Source: Chrysopilus asiliformis
Taxonomy: Eukaryota; Arthropoda; Insecta; Diptera; Rhagionidae
Length of the DNA: 64,000 nucleotides
Direction: 5' to 3'
Assembly: GCA_964034945.1 (NCBI GenBank)
Contig: OZ035960.1
Span: forward strand, 90,733,848 to 90,797,847
The position numbers and the translations under genes were made by a program. The stretch's first letter is position 1, and each line of letters starts with the position of its first letter. Positions 1 through 9,872 of this stretch are shown piece after piece. The notes below the pieces were generated by a model that saw nothing but the letters and a program-made list of their open reading frames with translations, made no database searches and was not told the DNA's origin.

Positions 1-87
1 ATGTATGAGTTAACATGTTAGTGAAGCATTTTCTGACCCATACTTTTTCATTTTTTTTCACGAGTCTGTTAAAAATAAAATGGCGGC

Positions 88-336
88 TTGGGGCTAGTTG
101 ACTCACAGTATACTGGGGTTAAATGACTTGATATGAATTACCTATATTTTTTTGTTAATTAATTTTATTTTTTTAAATTAGATGAAATTTTATTTATGTT
201 AATCTGAAATGTTATTAATTTTTTAAAGAATATATTTTTTTCAGAATTATTATAGTTTTTTAATATGTTCCAACACATTTTCCCCATAAAAAGTATAGAG
301 TCTAATAACCCCGTTCACAGAGTCAACAAGCCCCAG
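88..336. repeat. Inverted-repeat element (MITE-like)
   Basis: Two imperfect arms of about 34 bp (88-121 and 304-336) are reverse complements around GGGGCT-GTTGACTC and GGGGTTA. The AT-rich centre has no ORF. I could not fix target duplications, so the boundaries and superfamily are unresolved. Confidence 0.4.
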
Positions 337-338
337 AC

Positions 339-1080
339 ACGGCGTTAGTTAGTCGACTCATCGAAGAACTTTTTTTAAAATGAAAAAAAATATTTGAAAC
401 ACTTATAATTAGTCAAAATAAAAGATTGACTAAGAAACACAATTGAATAAACCAACCAAAAACGTCTTTACTACACCTGAAACAATTACAGTAAAACTTT
501 TATAAAGTAGATTATAAAAAGTGGGTCTACTAGGCCCGGTCTACACTATACCACTTTATATTATGTCACTTGTACTACTTCACGAGATGCCATTGGGCTT
601 TGCCGCTGAAATGTTGCGCTGCGTGACAGTTCACAGCGTTGCAGTTGCGTTCGCGTTGCTTTCATTGGGCTCCAGAGGTAACGGTTCACAACATATTTCA
701 AAATAATTAAGTTTTCTGAAAATCTCTTGGAAACTGTGCGCTTTTGAGAAAAAATGATTATAACCAAAATCAAAGAAAATAAAATTTCCTGTGTTTTTTT
801 TTTCTTTAACGGTTTTTACGGATCTTTAACGGTTTTTGAGATATTTGAAAAAATATTTTTTACTTATTTTTCCGAAACTGTAAAAAATATTGCAGAGGAA
901 CGTTTTGTGTACTAAATAATTTTTACATGAATGTAAAATATTTCAAATTTGTTTGTTTTCTTTTCGAAATCAGTCCCTCGGGTCGTTTTTGGCCCAAATC
1001 GTTTCACCTGAAAACTGTTGTTACAAACTTCTAATTTTGTGACTTTATTTATTTAATTATATATAGTTAACTAGAATTAA
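339..1080. other. No recognisable gene
   Basis: AT-rich sequence without a convincing ORF. Positions 521-690 are less AT-rich and contain a short open frame on each strand, but neither resembles a known protein. A TATTGCAGAGG segment near 892 recurs near 28035 and 47475, so part of this stretch is dispersed repeat. Confidence 0.4.
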
Positions 1081-1399
1081 GGCTCGCAGGATTTTGATGT
1101 AGGGGACGGTTATGTAAAATCATATTGTAAACACATTTAACCTTTATAAATTTTTCAATACGACTCACCGTTTTCCAGAAAATTGTAAAAAAAAGTGTTT
1201 TGTTTATATGGAATGGTCCAATTTTTCCCATTCAAGAACTTAGCCTTACCATTAACGAGAAACGCACCTATACGAAACAAGCCTCTAGCTCAATCCTTTC
1301 GAATGTTACGGTATTCAAGGACGAACAGACAGACAGGCAGATGAACAGACATGCAGAAATCAAACTCACTTGTCATCCTAAACATCCTGGTTTAGGGTA
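1081..1399 (-). mobile_element. HINE-B fragment with GTCY-type microsatellite
   Basis: Partial copy of a repeat seen again at 4528, 7003, 12470 and 46254. Shared marks are a block around TTTTGATGTA, a conserved AGCTCAAT segment, a (GACA/GACR)n microsatellite (about 1324-1350) and a tail CATCCTAAACA. Strand is set by analogy with the HINE-A copies, in which ATACCC is the start and the hairpin lies at the end. Confidence 0.6.
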
Positions 1400-2402
1400 A
1401 CGTTTGACTATTTTTACTCAAACTTGAAAACAATGAACAGACCTCAATTCACGTGTCAAAAAAAAATACAATTTTTCAATGATTCTATTTCAAATGAAAT
1501 TTTATCACATCGAATTGAATTCCAGTAAAATATTTTTCCCATTCAAAATAAATTAAAAGCATATTTATTATTCCAGCAAACATGTTAATAAATTTGATTT
1601 GCAAATTAAAAAAACAACTTTTCCAATTTATGTATATTCAGGCATTTATTTCTATCAAAAAAAATGTTAATTTTATTCAATTCGTCCTTCTAATTAACTC
1701 AATAAAATAATAATAAGTGCCCAATTTGAGTTCGAATTACATTCAGATTTTTTGTGTGGATTTTTCTCCTAGAATGTTTCGTTTTCTATTAGAATGCGAA
1801 AGCACAAAAAATACCAAAAACACATCGAAAAAAATTTCGCAGAACATTAGGCAAATTATTCTAATTTTGTACTTTAGGCGTATTCAATTTAATAATTATT
1901 TTCATTGAAATTGAAGTAAAATCGAATTGTTGAATGTGAAATTTGTATTTATCCGGCTATGATAAATTGTAAAAAATGTCACGGAGAAATTCTAAAGAAA
2001 AGGCAATTAATCCACGTGTACAAAAAATTTCAGAAATCTGTGGCCAATGTAAGTCGTCTTTATAGGTTAATTAAAATCGTTTTTTTTTTAATTTTTGGAA
2101 CGTGGTAAAAATTGATCAAATATTCCTCTTTCAACAAAATGGATTTGTAAATATCTTATACAAAATCTTTGTTCTTTCGTAATTTAGACTATAACACGAC
2201 AAATAAAGGATTTATATTTTACAAGATCTGAAATATCTCGATAACGGTAAAAGATATCGATTTATAGTAAAAGGTAAAAATATATAGAATATCAAAATCT
2301 ATAATTTTTCCTGCTACTGTTTTTTTTCAGGTACCGTTAGTTTGCAAGCAATTCGCAAAAATCCAATTTCTTACCTTTAAAAAAAATACCCAATAACTGT
2401 AA
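1400..2402. other. No recognisable gene
   Basis: AT-rich intergenic sequence with only short chance ORFs. I see no inverted ends, RNA gene or coding similarity. Confidence 0.4.
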
Positions 2403-2420
2403 ACAACAAAATAAAAGCTA

Positions 2421-4527
2421 CACAGTTAAAAATTTGACCCGTCAGTGTCAAATTTCTTCTAGTCTCAAAGAAAAAGTGTTAATATTTAACACTTATAAAT
2501 ATCACTTTAGCACCTTTGAAATGTGTAAAAAAATAATAACACACTGAAGTCTTAAGGTTACACCTTGCTGGGAGTTAACTGACTTTAACACTTTCGAGTT
2601 TCAAACAAATTGGGACTTGAATGTCTTAAAATGAAATTCTTTATAGATCTGAAGGTAATTGGAAATGATGTAGTACTAAGTTTTATTTTCTTAAAAATAA
2701 TGTTACTATACAGAAAGAAAAATATGGCAAATTTAATCAAAACGTCTTGGATAAATAACCCAAATAGCATTTTAAGCAGCAATTATGGTGTTTATCCCCA
2801 TATTTAGTCACCATGCAAATCGCGGCGATGAGCAATTTATGTCGCAAATACGTAGTTAGTTGTGCCAACGAGACGCGCAACGAGACCCATAGTGGGGAAC
2901 ACTTTTCAGCGGTTTGCGGCGCCGCAATTATAACGACAGGGACGTAATTAGTTGCCTCATGCGCGAGCGTCATCTGACGGCATTATATCACACAATTACA
3001 CAAATCATCGAGCGGATTTTCTTTCTCCCTCGAATGCTTGTTAGTAAACAGAGATGAACAAATAAAAACGTAAGCAGAAGCCGAACGAGAAAAATCTAAT
3101 GGCGACAAATTAATGGAAACTTTTGTGGAGTGTTATTTTATAATGGACTTTTCTTCCGATTGCAGGTCGTGATTTTAATTGCCATTAAAATTTTTCGACA
3201 ATATTGGATCTGAAATTTAAACAGATTTTAATGGGCCATCAAATTATTTTGTTTTTAATCAAAAATTTCTTTAATTTTATTTTATCGGTAAAATTTTTTA
3301 TTCTTTTGCAATGAAATTTTGATGCCAATAAAATTATGCTGTTTCAAAAATGTATGCTATCCACTTTTTATGCAATATCCTTCAGTCATTCGCCTGAAAT
3401 AAAAAATTTAATTCTCGAAACGAAATCGTTTCCATCAAATGTCAGTGAGAAATATGGCGGCTGAAGGCATCAATTTTTTTTTTTTGGTGTTTCTCAGACG
3501 GGGAGCTTTAATGAAACTTTAGTGGCAGACTATTTCGACCCGAAAACCATCAAATGCTGCTCTATCGCTGCTGGAATTTTCATGAAGCGAATGTTGCCCC
3601 AAAGATGAACCGTGGGTCACCAATTTCCCCACTAAAGCAATTGTGGCTTTGCAGACGCATTATTAATCGGTGCGACGCGCTCGTCACTTCTTTCGCTTCT
3701 TTTACGCGGATGTGAATTATAGCCCCGATTGCGTAAATTGCTGCATTTTAAAGCCGCAAAGAACAAATCTCATATTCCCGTACTTTTCGATGCTATTTGG
3801 GAAGTTAAATATGGATTCAAAAAAATATTGAATTAAATTGAATGATATTGAAAATATTGAATTAAAAAAATAAAAATATAATAACAATTTTAATTTTCAT
3901 AAAAAATGTGAAAAAAACAATCGAGTCGAGATCGGGACTCGAACCCGCGCAACGGATTTTTTTTCTGTTTTTAGGGTTTTTTTTTAAATTTATTATTATT
4001 TTTTTTTTAATAAAAATAATATATTTTAAATAAAAATTATAAATAATAACCATTTTTATTACTAATAATTAATATTGTTAAAAATAAAAACAATAAAAAC
4101 CATGTTGCATTTTAACTATGCTCCGCCAAAGGAGCAAGCAGCCCAGTAGGCAAGGCGCGCAGAACTCACAAGCGAAAGATGTCGGAAACCAAAACCACGA
4201 CGGTTCAAATTCCATACGGTGCACGCGAATTTTTTTTTTCTTCTTTTTTATTATTTTTATTCATTTTTTTATTAAAAACAATGAATAATAGTTAGATGCA
4301 TTTCATGTAAGTCTTTTAATTCGATAAAAATGAAAAAAAAATTACCAAATCGATTTTGTTTTTCCCAAGACTGATAAGTGTTAAATTTTTTTTAACACTT
4401 TAAGTGTTTATCTAAAATGACACTTAAAAGTCTCAATGATTCAACACTGAGATCCAGTGCTAAAGTAACACTTTTTTCGGTTTGGACACCATGGAACACA
4501 TAAATGTGTTAAAAAAATTTAACTGTG
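2421..4527. mobile_element. Element A: CACAG-ended 2-bp-TSD (CACTA-like) element
   Basis: The left end CACAGTTAAAAATTTG mirrors the right end at 4512-4527, and TA flanks both (2419-2420, 4528-4529). Both ends carry a GTGTTA/TAACAC array (about 2438-2600 and 4375-4520). Joining the flanks across the TA gives AAAAGCTACAATTGCC, the terminus of the HINE-B family found intact near 46900, so the 2.1-kb insert is bounded by an empty-site comparison. The centre (about 2810-3760) is less AT-rich, apparently single-copy DNA with no ORF over 80 codons, possibly captured. No transposase is visible. The CACTA/EnSpm label rests on end sequence, short TSD and subterminal repeats. Confidence 0.7.
4130..4224 (+). 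other. tRNA-like (pol III promoter-like) module
   Basis: An A-box-like GCCCAGTAGGCAAGGCG and a B-box-like GGTTCAAATTCC, 60 bp apart, are followed by a long T run. A second B-box-like string in the opposite sense (GGGTTCGAGTCCC on the minus strand, about 3931-3943) lies nearby without an A box. A full cloverleaf does not form, so this is a tRNA-derived remnant inside element A, not a tRNA gene. Confidence 0.35.
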
Positions 4528-5075
4528 TACAATTGCCTGGAGCCAATCGTCAAATAATGAGGGCAGACAAAATTTTTATGAAAAAAAAACCATTCGTATA
4601 GGTGAGGGGAAAAGGAATGGTCCGATTGGATTTTGATGTATGGAACGGTTATGTGAAATCCTATTTTAAACACATTTTACGTTTATAAATTTTTCAATAC
4701 GATTCACTGTTTTCCAGAAAATTGTAAACAAGTGTTTTGTTTGTATGGAATGGTCAAATTTTTCCCATTCAAGAACTTAGCCTTACAATTTACGAGAAAC
4801 GCACCTATACAAAATTTCAAGTCTCTAGCTCAATCCCTTCGAAAGTTATGGTATTCACGAACGGACGGACAGATAGACAGACAGACGGACAGACATGCGG
4901 AAATCAAAATCTTTTGTCATTCCAAGCACCTTGGTGTATTTTTGTGTCCGAAATCGCGTAGTTTCCAATAAAATCGCGAAAAATGGTATATCTGGAAATG
5001 TTTTTACCCAAAAATAAGAGGCCGACATTTTTCATGAATACAGTACTTTATTGTACTTCGTACAAGAAAGTAAAA
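4528..5075 (-). mobile_element. HINE-B copy interrupted by element A
   Basis: This copy begins about 2403, is split by element A and continues from 4528. It contains the CAATTGCC terminus, the TTTTGATGTATGGA block, the AGCTCAATCC segment and a GACAGACGGACAG microsatellite at about 4862-4895. From about 4985 the tail (TTCATGAATACAGTACTTT) matches the end of the HINE-C repeat near 39200. Noncoding. Confidence 0.6.
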
Positions 5076-5806
5076 ATTCTCCTGGAATATCCTTGGATGA
5101 AAATTGTTAACATTTTAAGGTTTCATCTGTCCAAAATAAAATTTTCGGAATTAGAATAGACCTTTTAATCACAATTCGTCTCCTATTTTTTAATATTTTT
5201 TATGAAAAACCAAAATTTCTCTACTACCCCCAACTAACATCCTTGCAACTCCTTTGACTGGGAAAACTTCTTCATTTTCTAGGAATTTTTCTTCTTTTCG
5301 TTTATTTTAAAATATTTTTTTATTTGTCGTATTATATTTCAATTTTATTTAAATCTCTTTTCAATCTACATTTCTTTGAATTACTGTGGTAAAAGTGTCT
5401 TTCCACTATAGCCCCACATCGAACCATAGCGAACAACTTGTTGATTGAATAAATTACTGGAATAAGTACCAGAAGCAAAAACCTTGTTATCCCTAAATTA
5501 TGCCAGGAAATGTTTTCATAAGTTAATTTTGGAACTGAACTCGGACTGAAAATTTCTTGTGTTGCGGTGTGGTGGGAACGGTTTACAAAATGAAGAAAGA
5601 GTCCTTTTTTCAATGTCTATGCGTTGAAATGTGGGCGAAGGAATTTTTCTTAAGAATAACTGCTAGATATTTTGATCATTCAGTATTATAAATGGTAGAA
5701 TTCAAAGAAATTCAGAAATTTTATATATATAATGGAACAGTACAACCGCGATAAAAATTGTTGAACTTATTTTTACCATCCTTATATATATTACTTTTCT
5801 TGCATA
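5076..5806. other. No recognisable gene
   Basis: AT-rich sequence. The 93-codon minus-strand frame at 5332-5613 has no recognisable motif and reads like a chance ORF. Confidence 0.35.
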
Positions 5807-6718
5807 CAGTCTGTGTCAGACGAAACGAAACGGCGTTTTTTTGCAAAGTAGAAAATATATTTATTCACTTTTTGTTTTACATTGAAGCACCTTTCAAATG
5901 ACAAGTCGCAAGTATTTAATATGCCGTGTAATCCCCATTGTTGTCAAGTATAGCTTGGCACCTTCTTGGCACCTACTTGGCATACTTTCAACCAATTTTT
6001 CTGACTGAGTAATCCGTGGACAAAGAGGACCAAATGTTTCGAATACCGTATTCCACCTGTTTCAAACTGTACACAGGCTTTCCGGCGAGATGCGTCTTCA
6101 TAATCTCCCACATATTTTCTATGGGGTTGGATCTGGAGATTGGGAGGGCCAGTCCATCGCCGGCCGTGACGCCAGTTTCCTCTTTTCAGGTCTTGCAGAG
6201 ACGGCTACGAAGTATCAGGTCATTATCTTCTTGTAAGATCCCATCTTCGTTTTTCCGTATAAACATCTTCTCCACAGATTTCAAAAGTCCATTTTGACCA
6301 TTTTCTCTGTGTTCAAATTTTCGGTAAAGAGTTCCAAGCATCCGAAACCGCGCTCTGTGAAGCATCCCCAAACTTTGACCTTTACCGGATGTTTAACAGC
6401 GCGCTCAATAAAATGTGTAAATATAGAAATGTGAAGTACTTCGATTTCTTAATTCCGTTTGCTGCCGCGGAATACGATAATTTTGGTTCTTTTGGGTGCG
6501 AACATAAAAATACTGCCCGTTTATAATAATGCGTTTATCGCGCTCATTTTGTTTAAGTTGCGTTCACTACGAGGTTTCCAGCGACACTAAAATGTATCAA
6601 TGCCTGCGTCGTGTCGGCGTCGTAGCTCTCTGGTGGCACGATCGTGACCACAAAGGCCCATGCAAATATCTTTTCTACTTCGCAAAAAAAAGCGGTTCTT
6701 TTCTCCTAACAGAGACTG
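5807..6718 (-). mobile_element. Decayed Tc1-like transposon
   Basis: The ends are inverted (CAGTCTGTGTCAGACGAAA at left, CAGTCTCTGTTAGGAGAAA read inward at right) and stay similar for about 55 bp. TA flanks both sides (5805-5806, 6719-6720). At 912 bp it is shorter than a usual 1.3-1.7 kb Tc1 element, so it is internally deleted. Confidence 0.8.
5900..6480 (-). pseudogene. Tc1-like transposase pseudogene (C-terminal half)
   Basis: Minus-strand translation in broken frames shows the Tc1 catalytic landmarks: LQEDND near 6215-6240, then DWPSQSPDPTP*KMW near 6100-6155, corresponding to the family's SPDLNPIENMW block. Family-like C-terminal sequence with MP-R-Q follows. An in-frame stop replaces the conserved Ile, and further frameshifts and a lost N-terminus make it nonfunctional. 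Confidence 0.75.
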
Positions 6719-7002
6719 TATAAAAAAGGTAATTAAAATCACTTCAAAAACCGAAATTATAACGGGGCCCGCACGTCCCGGGAACATATTTATACCCATT
6801 TAGGATCAAATGGTCTTAAAATTGAGCTTACAATTGTAAATGGTGATTTTCCGTGGGTAAAAGAAAGATGAATATACTTACAATTAGTAGAAAAGAGCAA
6901 CACAATAAACTTCAAACCAATGCGTGAAAAATTTAGGTTTGTCGTCTAAATTCGCGCTGTTAAGTTTTAACACTAAATTTTAATATCAATTTTTGGTCGT
7001 AT

Positions 7003-7545
7003 GGGATAGAGGGGAAGCAGTAGTCCAATTGGATTTTGATGTGTAGATAAGTTATGTAAAATCATATTCTAAACACAAATTTTTATAAATTTTTCGATAC
7101 GATGTACAGTTTTCGAGAAACTTTGTATGAGAGAAGGGGAAAGAAGTGGTCCGATTGGATTTTGATGTATGGATGAGATATGCATAATCTTGTTCTAAAC
7201 ACATTTTACCTTTATAATTTTGTATGTGGGAGAGGGGGAAGGAGTGGTCCGAATTTGAGTGTTCAGGAAATGGCCTAGCTATTTATGAGAACCGTAACTA
7301 CACAAAAGTTCAAGTCTCTAGCTCAATCCTTTCGAAAGTTATGGTGTTCACAGGCGTAGAGACAGACAGACAGATAGACAGATAGACAGACAGATAGATG
7401 GACCAACATGCGGAAATCAATATCTTTTGTCATCCCTAACACCCTGGTTGATTTTTGTGTCCGATGATTGGTTCGATGCGTTACAAACGGTATACTAAAT
7501 CTAATATACTTCTATATGATATATCATATAGAGTATAAATAGATT
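7003..7545 (-). mobile_element. HINE-B copy
   Basis: Contains two copies of the TTTTGATGTATGGA block (about 7035 and 7160), AGCTCAATCC, a GACAGACAGATAGACA microsatellite (7359-7400), the conserved GCGTTACAAACGGTATAC and a terminal palindrome centred on ATGATATATCAT. Noncoding, presumed non-autonomous rolling-circle element. Confidence 0.65.
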
Positions 7546-7917
7546 TTTCGAAGGCTATGACAAAGAGTTCAAATTTTCACTGTTTTAGACCACCGCCGTA
7601 GATTTTCTTTTTTAGGCGGTGCAAATATGAAAGCCAGCTCAAAGCCTAGCGGTGGCTACTTCCAGTATAACCCAAAAATTAAAAGTGTTTTGTGGGCGTA
7701 ACAAAATCTAAAACATCTGTGGCCTTATTGTCATGGTTTAAATGGTTTCCGCATCAGCTCCTTTATCAATTGACGGGGGAAAATCTAGCTTAAAATCGAA
7801 ATCTGTGGAGGGAATTGAAGATTAAGAAAATTTAATTTCCAGGATTTAAAACTTAGAACTCTTAAGACATGTATTTGTCTTGCTTTTTTTTAATTATTCG
7901 ATATTAAAAAAAACTTC
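7546..7917. other. No recognisable gene
   Basis: Flanking sequence between a HINE-B copy and the mariner element. No coding, RNA or terminal-repeat signal seen. Confidence 0.35.
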
Positions 7918-7919
7918 TA

Positions 7920-9224
7920 AAGGGTGGTTAAATTTTAAGGGCCGATGTTGAATGTGAACCACACCTAAACGTCAAGTTTTTTTCTGCATTTCATTTGACA
8001 TTTCTCAATTTCAGACTAACTCAATTTGAACCATGGAAAGATACACAATCGAGCAACGCGTTAAAGTTATTCAGGCTTATTATGAAAATGGGCGTTCAAA
8101 TCAAAATGCATATCGTGCACTTCGTGATTTTTTCGGTCAATTTAATCGTCCAAATGTGCGTACAATCGGAAAAATCGTGCAAAAATTTGAGCAAACCGGG
8201 TCTGTAGGAGATGTGAAAACACCAGTGCATGCTCGTACAGCTCGTACTGCAGAAAATATTGCTGCTGTTCGCGATAGTGTGGCTGAAGAGCCGTCCACCT
8301 CAACTCGTCGTCGTGCCCAACAATTGCACCTCCCACGCTCGTCGTTGATGAACATTATGCATAAAGACTTGCATTTACACGCTTACAAGGTGCAATTGAC
8401 TCAAGAACTAAAGCCTCTTGACCATTTCAAGCGTCGTCAATGGTCAGAATGGTGGCAAGAAATGGCAACAGTGGATGATCAATTTTCGAAGAAAATCATC
8501 TTCAGTGATGAGGCACATTTTCACCTCAGTGGATTCGTCAATAAGCAGAACAGCCGCATTTGGGCGAATGATAATCCAAGAGTGATTGTCGAAAAACCAA
8601 TGCACCCACAAAGAGTGACTGTTTGGTGCGGTTTATGGGCTGGCGGCATCATCGGGCCGTATTTTTTCCAAAATGAGGCTGGTCAGGCAGTTACTGTGAA
8701 TGGTGTTCGCTATCGTGAGATGATAACGAACTTGTTATGGCCCGAATTGGAAGATATGGATGTGGACGATATGTGGTTTCAACAGGACGGTGCCACTTGC
8801 CACACAGCTACCGAAACAATCGTTTTTTTGCGCGACAAATTTAATGGCCGTGTTATCTCACGTGGTGGCGATGTCAATTGGCCGCCAAGATCATGTGATT
8901 TGACACCGTTGGACTTCTTTCTTTGGGGTTATTTGAAAGAAAAGGTGTACGTCGATAAGCCCGCAACAATTCAAGAGCTAAAGGATGAGATAATTCGGCA
9001 CATTAACGGCATAGAACCTCAATTATGCCTCAGCGTCATCGAAAATTTGGACCATCGGATGGAGGTGTGCCGCCGAGGTCGCGGCGGCCATTTGGCCGAT
9101 ATTTTGTTCCATACATAATTGAACCATAGCAATATTATCATAATAAAAAGAAATGACAATAATTTCCTAAATAATTCGTGTTTTATTCAAAATCAACATC
9201 GGCCCTTAAAATTTAACCACCCTT
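7920..9224 (+). mobile_element. Apparently intact Tc1/mariner-type transposon
   Basis: Identical 32-bp inverted ends at 7920-7951 and 9193-9224 (outer bases AAGGGTGGTTAAATTTTAAG) are flanked by TA on both sides (7918-7919, 9225-9226). The 1305-bp element holds one long ORF (8033-9118) with no stops or frameshifts. Identical ends plus an open transposase frame point to recent insertion. Confidence 0.93.
8033..9118 (+). CDS. Tc1/mariner-superfamily (ITm) DDD transposase
   Basis: A 361-residue protein predicted to cut and paste its element in the nucleus by binding the inverted ends. Residues about 1-60 form a helix-turn-helix domain resembling the DUF4817 type common on insect elements, followed by a second DNA-binding region to about 120. 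The DDE_3-type core shows D159 (FSDEAHF), D252 (QQDGATCHT) and D289 in PPRSCDLTPLDFFLWG, with 36 residues between the second and third Asp; D294 in the same block would give 41. Length and order match full-length relatives. The start ATG follows directly on the 5' UTR with a good context (ACCATGG). I assign the superfamily confidently, the subfamily not. Confidence 0.93.
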   Translation: MERYTIEQRVKVIQAYYENGRSNQNAYRALRDFFGQFNRPNVRTIGKIVQKFEQTGSVGDVKTPVHARTARTAENIAAVRDSVAEEPSTSTRRRAQQLHLPRSSLMNIMHKDLHLHAYKVQLTQELKPLDHFKRRQWSEWWQEMATVDDQFSKKIIFSDEAHFHLSGFVNKQNSRIWANDNPRVIVEKPMHPQRVTVWCGLWAGGIIGPYFFQNEAGQAVTVNGVRYREMITNLLWPELEDMDVDDMWFQQDGATCHTATETIVFLRDKFNGRVISRGGDVNWPPRSCDLTPLDFFLWGYLKEKVYVDKPATIQELKDEIIRHINGIEPQLCLSVIENLDHRMEVCRRGRGGHLADILFHT

Positions 9225-9226
9225 TA

Positions 9227-9864
9227 CATAAATATGAAAAACTAAACTTACTCAGCCCATGAAATTCTTTCAACACAAAGCAAGAAAACAACCGCCTATA
9301 CCAACAATTTTTACTGTAATTACTTTAAAACTTCTTCCATTTACCCACATTTTCCCTGAATTTCGTTGCTTTGTACATTCATTCGGAGCTTATCCATAGC
9401 ATAACCATTTAAGGATCCTTAAGGATGATGGAAGTATGATGTCATGGCGAGCTCTTCTGTTGTCTTTGGCAATTAAATTTGAATGTGATTGGACTATAAG
9501 GCTTACTGTTTAACCAGAAATAAAATGATGTTTCTTAAGAACTATATCTTTGTCCAACAGTCATAGTAGCGTATTTTAACCATCTGAAATTGTTAAATGG
9601 TAAACTCTTTTGTATTTTATTTTTGTAATTTTGCTACTGGGGAACTTGGGGGTGGGTAAAAGAATTTAACTATCGAAAATTGTACTGGCGTTCGTGTTGC
9701 CTTTTTTGAAGGGGGTTGAGAGATGCCCGCTCTTCGATGGCGGATGATGAATTTTAAAACTTTAAGTTTTCAGTTATATTTGTGCATAAGGGAATTAGGG
9801 AACTGAATAGCGAATGAGAATTTTATTAGTGTGCTTAAGTTGATTGTGTTATTAGCAGGATAAA
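9227..9864. other. No recognisable gene
   Basis: Spacer between the mariner and hAT elements, with no coding or repeat signal I can support. Confidence 0.35.
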
Positions 9865-9872
9865 GTCATCAG

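Noticed and set aside
3931..3943. GGGTTCGAGTCCC on the minus strand as a tRNA gene
   Set aside because: There is no A box or acceptor stem at the right distance and the surroundings are AT-rich low complexity.
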